Shown piece by piece: positions 30,791-40,511 of a stretch of 64,000 nucleotides of DNA. The translations under genes were made by a program, and so were the position numbers. The first letter of the stretch is position 1. Each line of letters begins with the position of its first letter. The stretch is from Pedobacter sp. BAL39 (GTDB lineage Bacteria > Bacteroidota > Bacteroidia > Sphingobacteriales > Sphingobacteriaceae), in the NCBI RefSeq assembly GCF_000170795.1, contig NZ_ABCM01000002.1:124001-188000 (forward strand). Direction: 5' to 3'. The notes under the pieces are model-generated. The model made no database searches and was not told where the DNA came from. It saw nothing but the letters and a program-made list of their open reading frames with translations.

Positions 30791-31929
30791 TAGGATATAA
30801 CTTTTAGTGTGTTTTTGATATAATTTGCTTTTTCAATTGCTTTCTCGCGGTTTTGGTCAACGATGGTGACGTGTCCCATCTTACGGAAAGGCTTGGTGTA
30901 CTTCTTGCCATACAGGTGTACGTAAACACCATCAATGGCCATGATTTTCTCCAGTCCCTGGTATTTGGCAACGCCATTGTGGTTTTTTTCACCCAGGAGG
31001 TTGATCATCACTGCATTGCTGATGGGGCGGGTATCCCCTAAAGGCAGATTAAAGATGGCGCGCAGGTGTTGCTCAAACTGAGACACATAATTGCCTTCAA
31101 TGGTATGGTGTCCACTATTGTGCGGACGCGGTGCAAGTTCATTGACGAGGATTTCGCCATCCTTAGTCACGAACATCTCCACCGCAAGTAAACCGGTGAT
31201 GTTGAGTGAGGATGCAATGTTCTTAGCGATATTCTCCGCCCGCTCCTGTAAAGATTCAGGATAGGTGGAAGGAGAAATCAGAAACTCAACCAGGTTGGCT
31301 TCTGCGTTAAATTCCATTTCTACCATTGGAAACGTCTTTACGTCGCCGTTGGAATTTCTGGAGACAATGACTGCAATTTCCTTTTCGAAATCGACCAGTT
31401 CTTCAATCAGGCATGGTGCATCAAAGGCCTGCTCAATGTCTGCAGCACCGTTGATTCTCATTACCCCCTTACCATCATAACCATCGCGGCGTTGCTTGAG
31501 GATATAAGGGAAGGCGAAATGACTGTTTTTAATGTCTTCTCTTGTATTCACCAGTTGAAATGGTGCGGTAGGGATGTTATTTTCTTTAAAAAATTGTTTC
31601 TGAACGCCCTTATCCTGGATGAGCCTGATGACCCTTGCCTGCGGAAATACCTGCTTGCCTTCCTTTTCGAGCTGCTCAAGGGCCTCTATGTTTACCTTTT
31701 CTATTTCAATGGTGATGATGTCTGCCTTCTTGCCGAAGTTGTAGACGGTGTCAAAGTCGGTAATGGAACCGCATTCAAAGTAGTTTGCAAGGTGTTTACA
31801 AGGAGCGTCAGTATCCGGATCTAAAATTAAAGTGGTTAAATTATAATTGATGGCTTCCTGGATCAGCATCCTGCCCAGTTGACCTCCACCTAATATGCCT
31901 AATTTTAAATCACTTATTTGTTTTGCCAT
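30790..31929 (-). CDS. purK: 5-(carboxyamino)imidazole ribonucleotide synthase
   Basis: 379 residues, an ATP-grasp enzyme. The N-terminal [14 protein letters not shown], the ATP-grasp lysine region [16 protein letters not shown] and [18 protein letters not shown] are typical of PurK. It makes N5-CAIR from AIR, ATP and bicarbonate, then hands it to PurE, the next gene. Divergent from the flavoprotein gene at 31986. Confidence 0.97.
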   Translation of the reverse strand: MAKQISDLKLGILGGGQLGRMLIQEAINYNLTTLILDPDTDAPCKHLANYFECGSITDFDTVYNFGKKADIITIEIEKVNIEALEQLEKEGKQVFPQARVIRLIQDKGVQKQFFKENNIPTAPFQLVNTREDIKNSHFAFPYILKQRRDGYDGKGVMRINGAADIEQAFDAPCLIEELVDFEKEIAVIVSRNSNGDVKTFPMVEMEFNAEANLVEFLISPSTYPESLQERAENIAKNIASSLNITGLLAVEMFVTKDGEILVNELAPRPHNSGHHTIEGNYVSQFEQHLRAIFNLPLGDTRPISNAVMINLLGEKNHNGVAKYQGLEKIMAIDGVYVHLYGKKYTKPFRKMGHVTIVDQNREKAIEKANYIKNTLKVIS

Positions 31930-31985
31930 ATTGATATGAAAAAGTTATGCTTATTTTGCACAAAAATAACAATATAAACGGATTG

Positions 31986-33176
31986 ATGGATGCAGATGCT
32001 ATAATTATTGGTGCCGGGGCTTGCGGGTTGATGTGTGCAGTACAGGCTGGATACCTTGGAAAACGGGTAATCCTCCTGGAAAAGAGTGACAAACCTGGGG
32101 CCAAGATCCTGATTTCCGGTGGCGGGCGCTGCAATTATACCAATCTCTTTGCCAGCGCTGAGCAGTTCATTTCCGAGAACCACCATTTTCTCAAATCAGC
32201 ATTTACGCAATGGACGGTAGAAGATACCATCAGCTTTTTTGAAACTTATGGCATCAGCGGAAAGGAGAAGACATTGGGGCAGCTCTTTCCGGATGGGAAG
32301 AATGCAAAGGACGTCGTTTCCGTATTTACGAATTTGTGTGAGGATTTTGGTCATCAGATCATCTGCGAGGCCAGTGTGATGGACATCGTACAAGGAGAAG
32401 ATGGCTTTAAAATCATTTTTGAAAAGGGGGCTAAGCAGCGCAGCTTGTTGGCGCCCAGGGTGGTGGTGGCAACAGGGGGGCTGCCCATCCCGAAGATGGG
32501 CGCTACTGATTTTGCGTTACGTTATGCCCGTCAAAAGGGCCTGCGTGTGGTAGACACTGCACCTGCACTGGTGCCGCTGACCATAACTGGAAAAGATGAA
32601 GAGTGGTATGCGCAGCTATCCGGAAATTCCGTTTTTTGTGAGGTGAGCAATGACCGCATGAGCTTCGAGGAAAATATCCTGTTTACGCACTGGGGCCTCA
32701 GCGGACCTGCGGTGCTCCAGATTTCGTCGTATTGGAGACCCGGGGAATTTATCCATATCGATCTATTACCCGGACAGCAGGTACTGCAATTGATTGATGC
32801 GGAGCGTACCCATAATGGCAAACTGTTGTTGTCGACACTTTTTAACCGCTTTTATCCCAAAAAATTCAGTGATGCTATGGGTAAGTTCCTGCCAATGGAC
32901 AAGCAGGTAGCCAACCTGACGCGGGCCGACCTTGACCTGATTGACCAGTACATCCACCACTTTAAGGTGAAACCTGCTGGGGACAAGGGCTATGATAAGG
33001 CCGAGGTGATGCGCGGTGGAATTGATACGGCGACACTTTCTTCAAAAACACTGGAATGCAAAACCGTCCCAGGTCTTTTCTTTGGTGGCGAATGTGTAGA
33101 TGTCACCGGATGGCTCGGCGGATATAATTTTCAGTGGGCATGGGCAAGCGGTTTCGTGATCGCCCAGCAGTTATAA
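31986..33176 (+). CDS. BaiN / HI0933-family flavoprotein
   Basis: 396 residues from the ATG at 31986, directly before the FAD-binding DADAIIIGAGACGLMCA; an upstream ATG at 31947 would prefix 13 unconserved residues. Other motifs are KPGAKILISGGGRCNYTN, VVVATGGLPIPKMGATDFALR and the C-terminal GLFFGGECVDVTGWLGGYNFQWAWASG. These are the family's FAD contacts. Members reduce or saturate diverse substrates (BaiN acts on bile acids), and most are of unknown activity. No neighbour points to a substrate. Confidence 0.92.
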   Translation: MDADAIIIGAGACGLMCAVQAGYLGKRVILLEKSDKPGAKILISGGGRCNYTNLFASAEQFISENHHFLKSAFTQWTVEDTISFFETYGISGKEKTLGQLFPDGKNAKDVVSVFTNLCEDFGHQIICEASVMDIVQGEDGFKIIFEKGAKQRSLLAPRVVVATGGLPIPKMGATDFALRYARQKGLRVVDTAPALVPLTITGKDEEWYAQLSGNSVFCEVSNDRMSFEENILFTHWGLSGPAVLQISSYWRPGEFIHIDLLPGQQVLQLIDAERTHNGKLLLSTLFNRFYPKKFSDAMGKFLPMDKQVANLTRADLDLIDQYIHHFKVKPAGDKGYDKAEVMRGGIDTATLSSKTLECKTVPGLFFGGECVDVTGWLGGYNFQWAWASGFVIAQQL

Positions 33177-33270
33177 ATCCCGCTTCATTGGCTCCTTTTG
33201 GCTATCAGGTTCGATATAAGTTCGTATGAAGTGATCATCTGATTAGGTTTTGAAGCGATTATGCTAAGGG

Positions 33271-33307
33271 GTTGCTAGGGCGTTGTTACCGGTGTGGCCG
33301 TAGCAAC
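33271..33307. other. Hairpin in the gap before the DUF6266 gene
   Basis: GTTGCTA (33271-33277) pairs with TAGCAAC (33301-33307), and an inner GGC/GCC adds to the stem after one mismatch. No T-run follows. The 300-base gap 33177-33476 otherwise contains only a weak -7-like TATCTTGC near 33400. Confidence 0.4.
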
Positions 33308-33476
33308 TCGTCCTGAAATAGTGCCCAATTCGTCCGTAATACGTAATAAATGTGCTACTTAATCAAAACTAATATACAACCTGTGGGAATGTTAGTTATC
33401 TTGCGTTAGATATAAGTGTTAAAGATAAGATGATATCTGTCTTTTGCACAATTTTTTAACTCTTAACTTAATTTTT

Positions 33477-34340
33477 ATGGCAATTATTACAAACGGCCCA
33501 CTGGGCGAGTTCCGTGGAAGAATCGGAAATCTGGTGTTTTATCCACTAAACGGGAAACAAGTCGCAAGGACAATTGGGCCTCAGGGGCCTCCAAGTGTGA
33601 AGCAGCTGGCTAATTATCAGCGAATGTCGCTTACAGTAAACATGCTGCGTACGATGAATGATTTTGTTGATGCCGGTTTTGCGATTGAAGCAAAGGGAAC
33701 CGACAAGAATCCTCAAAACCTCGCTGTCTCATTTAACAAAAGCACCGCAATTTACGGGGACTATCCAGACATGAGCATCGACTACAGCAAAGTAATCTTC
33801 AGTCACGGGAAATTGCCTTTTTCGGAAGATATATCGGTAACGAAATCCCCTAAAGGACTTTCTTTCAGCTGGAGTAAGGAAGATGTAAAGGGCTATCTGC
33901 GGAGGCGTGAGGACATGGTAATGATCCTTGTTTATTTTCCGGGCATGAGGAGGTCGGTACAAATGCTGAATGCCGCCAAGCGCGAAAGCGGGGGGTATGA
34001 GCTGAAGCTGCACCGCAGCATGATCCACCAGCCTATGGAGATCTATATGTTATTCAAGGCTGCTAATGGAAAGGACATCTCTGATACATTGTATCTTGGA
34101 AATATAAATGGGCCCGGCAATCCCCCTGTACTGGACGAAGCTGAACAGGCTAAAGCGGCAGAAAGCTACGCGGAACTCGAAGCGCGGTTTGAAGCAGATA
34201 AGGCCAGGTATCACAAAAAAATGGAACAGTTCAAAGCTAAAAAAATCAAATACGAAGCGCTTAGTTCTTCGGAGCGTAGTTATGAGCGATCCAGACATAT
34301 GCTGGAGATTATGCCCGGCAAACCTGAGTCTGCCGGTTAA
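33477..34340 (+). CDS. DUF6266 family protein of unknown function
   Basis: 287 residues from the ATG at 33477; the frame extends to 33444 but the conserved start is AIITNGPLGEFRGRIGNLVFYPLNGKQVAR. That block, followed by GPPSVKQLANYQRM, is typical of DUF6266, a family abundant in Pedobacter relatives. No signal peptide or membrane span. The last ~70 residues (from about 210) are Glu/Lys/Ala-rich and probably a coiled coil (EQAKAAESYAELEARFEADK). Function unknown to me. It converges on the amidohydrolase gene, 18 bases apart. Confidence 0.8.
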   Translation: MAIITNGPLGEFRGRIGNLVFYPLNGKQVARTIGPQGPPSVKQLANYQRMSLTVNMLRTMNDFVDAGFAIEAKGTDKNPQNLAVSFNKSTAIYGDYPDMSIDYSKVIFSHGKLPFSEDISVTKSPKGLSFSWSKEDVKGYLRRREDMVMILVYFPGMRRSVQMLNAAKRESGGYELKLHRSMIHQPMEIYMLFKAANGKDISDTLYLGNINGPGNPPVLDEAEQAKAAESYAELEARFEADKARYHKKMEQFKAKKIKYEALSSSERSYERSRHMLEIMPGKPESAG

Positions 34341-34358
34341 CATTCAGCTCCAGCGTTT

Positions 34359-37300
34359 TTATTCGCAGTTAGGCGTGGTGAATGTCCATGTTTCCGCATT
34401 CCCGGTAGGGAAGGTGTAGATCATTCCCTTGCCTGATTCAAACCAGAATTTGGTTCGCAATTTTTCACGCGAACCAAATTCATTCATGGTCATGCTGTCG
34501 TAAAGTCTTCCATTGATCATGACGGATTCGATATTTTCAGAATTTCTGATGTCATCGAGTGGATTGTCGTTGATGATGACCAGGTCTGCCAGCTTTCCGT
34601 TTTCGAGAGATCCGATTTCCTTATCCATGCCCAGGTAAGCTGCACCATTCATGGTCGCGCAACGGATGGCCTGCAATGGTGTCATTCCGCCCTGTACCAA
34701 CATCCATAACTCCCAGTGCGCGCCCAGTCCCTGGATCTGTCCATGTGCACCAAGGTTGACCTTCGTGCCTCCATCGGCAATTACCTTAGTGGTCTTAGCT
34801 ACTTCAATATGGCCGTAGTCGCCGTACTCAGATGTCGTTCTTCTTCTGGCACGTGCATCAATAATTCCCCTCGGTGTATAGGCCATCAATCTCTGGTTCT
34901 CCCATACGTTGGTGCGGTCATACCAATAGTTTTCCCCCCACTGACTGCCGTAGCTGACGATGAGTGTAGGTGTGTAGGCGACCTTTGTGTTGTTCCAGAA
35001 GGAGGTCACATCTTTATATACCGGGGCTACAGGAATGCTGTGTTCGATACCTGTATGGCCGTCGCTGATCATGTTCATGTTGGTGAAGAAGGTGGAGCCG
35101 CCTTCAGGCACTACTTCCATCTTCAGCTGTCGCGCTGCTTCCAGTACCTGCTGGCGCTGGTCCCTTCTCGGCTGGTTATAGGATTTTACAGAGAATGCGC
35201 CTACTGCTTTCAACCTTCTCAAATGAGACAATGCGTCGTCCAGGCTGTTGATGACAACCTTAAAGTCACCGTCTGCACCATATAATATCGATCCGGTGCT
35301 ATATAATCTCGGGCCAACCATTCTGCCTGCTTTGAGCATTTCTGACTGACTGAACACCATCTCTGTATTGCTGGAAGGATCATGAGCGGTGGTTACCCCA
35401 AAAGCCAGGTTGGCCGTGTACGACCAATCCTGCTGTGGTGAGATGCCATCAGGGCTGGTCCTTAGATGTGCGTGGACATCGACCATTCCTGGCATGATCG
35501 TTTTGCCGGTAACATCGATGACCTTTGCCGACTCAGGGATGGTCACATCTGAAGCCTTACCTACAGCAGTGATGATGTTATTTTCTACAATAATCGTTCC
35601 TTCATCAATTACCTCATCACCTTTCATGGTGATGATCCTTGCGCCCTTAAGGGCAATAATACCCGTAGGAACATCACTTTTCAGGCGCAGACCGATGGCG
35701 ATGCCAGTGCTGTCAGGTTTTAATTCACTTTTCGTGCCGTCGTCATTAAAGCTGAATGCTGCGTTTACCTCTTTACTGAAGTACTCATCACCAAGGGTCC
35801 AGAATAAACGCTGACTGTCGCTGCTCCAGTGCATGTAGGTTCCGGCATCTTTGGTCAGGCGCGTGAGTGGAATGGATTTGTTGCCTGAAGACAGTTCCTG
35901 CGCAGCGCCGGTCCTGACCATGGGGGTGAGGTACACATTAAACAATTCTGTGAAGGCCATCCATTTCCCGTCCGGACTAGGTGCGAACTGGTTAGCATAA
36001 GTGGAGGTATAGTGCGTGCGCTCATTGGCACCATTCAGATCAATGCTTTTAAAGGCTTTTTTGCCATTATCGTATCCCTGGAAGTAAATGCGCGTATCAT
36101 CAGCATTGAACTGGGGCCTGATGCCGTTGTCGGACACCAGTGTTTTCGCACCGCCATTCGCAGACATCAAATAGATGCCGGTGCCCCTGCCATAGGAATA
36201 GCCGAGTACTTCATTGCCCACACCCTTGCGGAATACGATTTTATCACCTTTGCTGGAGTAAGAAGGACTGTAATAAAATCCCTTCTCATCCGTCAGCGTG
36301 GTGGTTTTTCCCGATTTCAGGTCTGCTCTTTTGATCGCACCTTTCAGGTCGTCGTTCCAGGTGGCGTAGATGACGTACTTACCATCGCTGCTGATCTTAG
36401 GCTCAAATTCAAACTCATTGCTGTTGGTCACGCGCTCCGGAATGCCATTTGGCAATTCCTTTTTATAGAGGTATCCGGCAGCATTAAAAACGACCATTTT
36501 TCCATCCGCAGAGGTAGTCAGCTGCCTGATCATCTTTGCATTGAACTCATTGCTGAACACCTGATGTGTGAAATGCAGGGCTTCCTGAACTGTCTGTGTA
36601 CTGATGACATGAAAAGGAATGTCTGTCACCTGCAGGCTGTTCAGTTCTACTCTTTTGATTTTTCCACGGGCATAGAAGACCAGGGCTTTGCCATCCGGTG
36701 TCCAGGCATAATTAGGATAAACCCCAAAAATAGCCCAGGTCTCCTGCTGGTCGTGTGAAAGCTCTTCATATACGGGCCATTCCTCGGCGGTCTGCAGGTT
36801 CTGAATATACAATACCGATTTCAGGCGCACGCGTTTCACGTAAGCCATGAATTTGCCATCCGGAGATACCTGGGGGCGTACAGCACCACCCGCCTGTGCG
36901 ATGAGGTCGGTGAGCTTGCCGGTGGTCATGTCCAGCCGCCTGATGGCATAGATCAGCCCGTTGGGATCTTTACTGTATTCAAAGTTCGGGCCCGGGGCCA
37001 TGTCTTCGCTAAAGTACAGGTAGCGTCCGCTGGGAGAGACGTTTGGTTCTCCGGCATCCTGCTGGTCATTCTTTCTCTTTGTCAGCTGTACGCCTTCTCC
37101 GCCATAAATGCTGTACATCCACATTTCGCCGGCACCAAGGGAACGTGTGCCGGTATAGTGCTTGCGTGCAATCAGGTATTCACTGTTGGGCATCCAGGTT
37201 GCGTTGTTCAATAACCGGAATGTTTCCTTAGTCACTTGTCTTTTGGCAGATCCGTCACGGTTCATGATCCAGATGTTATCGCCCCCTGTTTTGTCGCTGG

Positions 37301-37601
37301 TATAAGATATGTATTTGCCGTTCGGACTGAACCGGGGTTGTACTTCCCAGGCAATGCCGCCGCTGAGCAGGGTGGCGGTGCCTCCTATAATCGGCATCAC
37401 GTAAATGTCGCCAAGAAGGTCGAAGGTGATGTCCTTGCCGTCTGGACTGACATCGAGGTTCATCCAGGTGCCTTCCTCAGTATCAATGTTAAAGGATTTT
37501 GAGTTGCCCAGATATTTCTCGACATTCCATTTTTGATCCTGAGCGTAACTATATTTAATACAGCATAAAAAAACTAATAGGAAAGTAGTATGTTTTATCA
37601 T
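34359..37601 (-). CDS. Secreted TolB-like propeller - amidohydrolase fusion
   Basis: 1080 residues from the ATG at 37601, which opens a signal peptide (MIKHTTFLLVFLCCIKYSYAQ); the frame stays open for 78 more codons upstream but that part is not signal-like. Residues about 30-680 hold WD40-like PD40 repeats (PNGKYISYTSDKTGGDNIW, PDGKFMAYVKR and others). Residues about 690-1060 are a metal-dependent amidohydrolase with HAHLRTSP and the closing LADLVIINDNPLDDIRNS. Secreted imidazolonepropionase-like peptidases of this plan occur in several phyla; substrate unknown. Divergent from recQ. Confidence 0.88.
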   Translation of the reverse strand: MIKHTTFLLVFLCCIKYSYAQDQKWNVEKYLGNSKSFNIDTEEGTWMNLDVSPDGKDITFDLLGDIYVMPIIGGTATLLSGGIAWEVQPRFSPNGKYISYTSDKTGGDNIWIMNRDGSAKRQVTKETFRLLNNATWMPNSEYLIARKHYTGTRSLGAGEMWMYSIYGGEGVQLTKRKNDQQDAGEPNVSPSGRYLYFSEDMAPGPNFEYSKDPNGLIYAIRRLDMTTGKLTDLIAQAGGAVRPQVSPDGKFMAYVKRVRLKSVLYIQNLQTAEEWPVYEELSHDQQETWAIFGVYPNYAWTPDGKALVFYARGKIKRVELNSLQVTDIPFHVISTQTVQEALHFTHQVFSNEFNAKMIRQLTTSADGKMVVFNAAGYLYKKELPNGIPERVTNSNEFEFEPKISSDGKYVIYATWNDDLKGAIKRADLKSGKTTTLTDEKGFYYSPSYSSKGDKIVFRKGVGNEVLGYSYGRGTGIYLMSANGGAKTLVSDNGIRPQFNADDTRIYFQGYDNGKKAFKSIDLNGANERTHYTSTYANQFAPSPDGKWMAFTELFNVYLTPMVRTGAAQELSSGNKSIPLTRLTKDAGTYMHWSSDSQRLFWTLGDEYFSKEVNAAFSFNDDGTKSELKPDSTGIAIGLRLKSDVPTGIIALKGARIITMKGDEVIDEGTIIVENNIITAVGKASDVTIPESAKVIDVTGKTIMPGMVDVHAHLRTSPDGISPQQDWSYTANLAFGVTTAHDPSSNTEMVFSQSEMLKAGRMVGPRLYSTGSILYGADGDFKVVINSLDDALSHLRRLKAVGAFSVKSYNQPRRDQRQQVLEAARQLKMEVVPEGGSTFFTNMNMISDGHTGIEHSIPVAPVYKDVTSFWNNTKVAYTPTLIVSYGSQWGENYWYDRTNVWENQRLMAYTPRGIIDARARRRTTSEYGDYGHIEVAKTTKVIADGGTKVNLGAHGQIQGLGAHWELWMLVQGGMTPLQAIRCATMNGAAYLGMDKEIGSLENGKLADLVIINDNPLDDIRNSENIESVMINGRLYDSMTMNEFGSREKLRTKFWFESGKGMIYTFPTGNAETWTFTTPNCE

Positions 37602-37653
37602 ATGGATCAGAATTATAAAAGGCCTGCAATTTAGTAATATCGGATCATTTTTA

Positions 37654-37661
37654 TAGTTTTG
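37654..37661 (+). promoter_or_regulatory. -7 promoter box for recQ
   Basis: TAGTTTTG matches TAnnTTTG and leaves 13 bases to the ATG, predicting a very short leader. No good -33. Confidence 0.45.
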
Positions 37662-37674
37662 ATTTAACCTTTTT

Positions 37675-39567
37675 ATGAGCGAAGCAGAGATCTTAAAGCG
37701 ATATTGGGGATATGATACTTTCCGGCCACTGCAGGCCGATATTATCAGTTCCGTGTTAAAGGGCCAGGATACCCTGGCACTACTGCCTACTGGCGGGGGT
37801 AAGTCTATATGTTTCCAGGTTCCGGCAATGTCCATGGATGGGATTTGTATTGTGATCTCGCCACTTATTGCGCTGATGAAGGATCAGGTGGAGAACCTGA
37901 AGGCACGTGGCATTGAGGCAGTAGCCATCTACTCAGGGATGGGGAAAAGGGAGATTGACATCCTGCTGGACAATTGTATCTACGGGAAAATCAAGTTTTT
38001 GTACCTCTCGCCGGAGCGCTTGCTTTCTGATCTCGTGCGCACACGTATTTCCTACATGAATGTGAGCCTTTTTGCGGTAGATGAAGCACATTGCGTGTCG
38101 CAATGGGGCTATGACTTCCGACCGCCATACCTGCAGATCAGTGCCATACGTGAGATCCATCCGAAGGTACCGATGCTGGCACTCACTGCCACGGCTACGC
38201 AATTTGTACGTGAAGACATCATCAGCAAGCTGCAGCTGGCTTCGGCGCAGGTGTTTGTACAAAGCTTTGGGCGTAAGAACCTCTCATACGTGGTAATAGA
38301 TGAAGAGGATAAGTATAAAAAGCTGCTTTCGGTAGTCCGCAATGTGACTGGCAGCGGACTGGTTTACGTCCGTAACCGGAGGGAAACTTCAGAGATTGCG
38401 TTGTTCCTCCAGCGGAACGGCATTTCCGCAGACTTCTACCATGCAGGGATTGAAAAAGAAGACCGCTTCAGGAAGCAGGAGCTTTGGAAAAATGGCAAGC
38501 TTCGGGTGATGGTAGCTACTAATGCTTTCGGAATGGGTATTGATAAAGCTGATGTCCGATTTGTGGTCCATATGGACCTTCCGGAGAGCCTGGAAGCCTA
38601 CTATCAGGAAGCAGGTCGCGCGGGAAGGGATGAGCGAAAAGCCTATGCGGTGCTGCTCGCAAACCACGCCGATCAGCTGTCGCTGAAGGCAAAGTCCATC
38701 GATCATTTTCCCACCGTTGATGAAATTAAAAAAGTATACCATTACCTGGGCAGCTTTTACCAGCTGGCTTATGGTGCCGGAATGGGGCTGACCTTTGGCT
38801 TCGACCTGGCTGACTTCTGTAAGCGGTTCAACCTTGGAGTGATGAAGACCATGGCATCCATGAAGTTCCTGGAGCATGATGGTTACCTGACGCTGTCGGA
38901 CAACATCTTTCTTCCTTCACGTGTGATGTTTACTGCAGGACATGAAGATGTATACCGCTTTCAGATAGAAAATGCAGGTTATGACCCCTTGATTAAATCC
39001 ATCCTTCGTTCTTACGGAGGTGCTTTTGAGCAATATGTCAAGATCAATGAGTTTGAGATAGGCAAGCGGGTAGGGCTTTCTGCCAATGCCGTGGTGAAGA
39101 TGCTGGGTACCCTGCAGGAGCGTGAGCTGTTGTCTTACCTTCCGCAAACGGATCAGCCACAGCTGAGCTACCTGCAGCCGCGCAGGGACTTTATCCATCT
39201 GGATATTGACGTGAAATACATTGCGTTGCGAAAGGACATCCAGGAGAAACAGATCAGGGCGGTGCTCGCTTATGCAGGGACGCCGGTGTGCCGGAGCGTG
39301 CAGCTGCTGGGTTATTTTGATGAGCCAAATGCTCCCAAATGCGGGGTTTGTGATGTTTGCCTTGCAGAAAAGAAAAAAGAAGACCAGGCGGATCTGGCCG
39401 ATCGGGTGGATTTTGAGATTGTCACCTTGTTGCAGAGCGACAAGCTTTCTGTGGAAGACCTGATTACTGGCATAAAAAGTGGTACTGAAAATGAAAAACT
39501 GGAGCGGGTCAGGGAGTTGCTCGACGGCGGGAAAATTAAGACCGACGGCAAGTATTATTACCTTTGA
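37675..39567 (+). CDS. recQ: ATP-dependent DNA helicase RecQ
   Basis: 630 residues. Motif 0 (FRPLQADII), Walker A (LPTGGGKSICFQVPA), the DEAH box (FAVDEAHCVSQWGYDFRP, with the RecQ aromatic-rich loop following) and motif VI (YYQEAGRAGRDE) are intact. The zinc-binding part of the RQC region is recognisable by CGVCDVC. There is no clear HRDC domain, so this is the shorter Bacteroidota RecQ form. It unwinds recombination and repair intermediates. Confidence 0.95.
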   Translation: MSEAEILKRYWGYDTFRPLQADIISSVLKGQDTLALLPTGGGKSICFQVPAMSMDGICIVISPLIALMKDQVENLKARGIEAVAIYSGMGKREIDILLDNCIYGKIKFLYLSPERLLSDLVRTRISYMNVSLFAVDEAHCVSQWGYDFRPPYLQISAIREIHPKVPMLALTATATQFVREDIISKLQLASAQVFVQSFGRKNLSYVVIDEEDKYKKLLSVVRNVTGSGLVYVRNRRETSEIALFLQRNGISADFYHAGIEKEDRFRKQELWKNGKLRVMVATNAFGMGIDKADVRFVVHMDLPESLEAYYQEAGRAGRDERKAYAVLLANHADQLSLKAKSIDHFPTVDEIKKVYHYLGSFYQLAYGAGMGLTFGFDLADFCKRFNLGVMKTMASMKFLEHDGYLTLSDNIFLPSRVMFTAGHEDVYRFQIENAGYDPLIKSILRSYGGAFEQYVKINEFEIGKRVGLSANAVVKMLGTLQERELLSYLPQTDQPQLSYLQPRRDFIHLDIDVKYIALRKDIQEKQIRAVLAYAGTPVCRSVQLLGYFDEPNAPKCGVCDVCLAEKKKEDQADLADRVDFEIVTLLQSDKLSVEDLITGIKSGTENEKLERVRELLDGGKIKTDGKYYYL

Positions 39568-39602
39568 TCCTGTTTATTGTAAAGCGATAAATACACATAC
39601 CT

Positions 39603-40313
39603 ATGAAGAAAATAGCCCTTATGGCCTGCACTGCAGTCCTCCTGATTGGTGGTTGCAGCCCCAAATGTATCGAAGACTCCGGCAATCAGATTGAAAGAAC
39701 CGTAAAGATGGACAGCTTTGACGAGGTGTCGGTCAGCGGAACGATCAAGGTGGTACTCAAACAGGACAGCAGTTACCTGGTAAGGCTTCAGGCCGATTCG
39801 AATGTCATGAAGGTGATTACGGCAAAGGTAAGTGGTCATGAGCTCCAGCTGAAGCTTGAAAATGGTAAATACTGCGGTACGGATTCCATCGTGGTTTATG
39901 TGGGTCTGGGTGAGCTGAAACGCCTGAAAACGGATGGTATGGTACGTGTGACGACTGATGGCTTGCTCAACGCTGCTGATGTGGAGATTAATGCTTCGGG
40001 AAGCTCAGACCTGAGTCTGAATCTGAATGCCGCGAAGCTGAAAACAAAGATTGATGGCGTAGGGAAATTGTCTTTGTCTGGGCAAGCAGGAACACATGAA
40101 CTGAAAACCAGCGGAAATGTGCAGGTTGAAGCATTTAACTTTGTTGCCGGCATTTACGACATTAACATCGACGGCACAGGAAAGGCCAACATCAATGTGC
40201 TGAATGACCTGCGGGTAAAAACCTCAGGCTCCAGTGAAATCTATTATAAAGGAAACCCTAAAAATGTAAAGGAAAAGAAGTCCGGCGCAACGAAACTGGA
40301 AAAAGTAAATTAA
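39603..40313 (+). CDS. GIN-domain (DUF2807) lipoprotein
   Basis: 236 residues. A type II signal peptide ends at C18 (LLIGGC). The rest is a right-handed beta-helix-like DUF2807 'head GIN' domain with repeating VSGTIKVVLKQDSSYLV, DGMVRVTTDG and ASGSSDLSLN turns. Such proteins sit in the outer membrane or periplasm; function is unknown. It follows recQ by 35 bases. A TACCTTTG box at 39559-39566 inside the end of recQ may be its promoter or chance. A strong terminator follows. Confidence 0.85.
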   Translation: MKKIALMACTAVLLIGGCSPKCIEDSGNQIERTVKMDSFDEVSVSGTIKVVLKQDSSYLVRLQADSNVMKVITAKVSGHELQLKLENGKYCGTDSIVVYVGLGELKRLKTDGMVRVTTDGLLNAADVEINASGSSDLSLNLNAAKLKTKIDGVGKLSLSGQAGTHELKTSGNVQVEAFNFVAGIYDINIDGTGKANINVLNDLRVKTSGSSEIYYKGNPKNVKEKKSGATKLEKVN

Positions 40314-40377
40314 TTTTTCTTTTTTTAACCACTGTCCGGGATCTTCTCTATAGATTAGTCCTGAACACTAAAATACT

Positions 40378-40405
40378 GGGAAAGCCAATCGGCTTTCCCT
40401 TTTTT
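40378..40405 (+). terminator. Intrinsic terminator after the GIN-domain gene
   Basis: Perfect 9-bp stem GGGAAAGCC / GGCTTTCCC, loop AATC, then six T. Confidence 0.92.
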
Positions 40406-40511
40406 GTTTAGGACAATTTAATTCTTCCACCATCTTCCAGACCAGTAATGCCATTGCGCAGGTGTGCCCACACCTGCTTTTCATGCTGGCCGGTATTAAA
40501 CCTTTACGACC

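Noticed and set aside
34987..36758. Several plus-strand frames opposite the amidohydrolase
   Set aside because: Shadow frames of a conserved gene with no start signals.
39559..39566. TACCTTTG as a certain promoter of the GIN-domain gene
   Set aside because: It lies in the codons and stop of recQ and has no -33 partner, so it may be chance; mentioned only in the gene entry.
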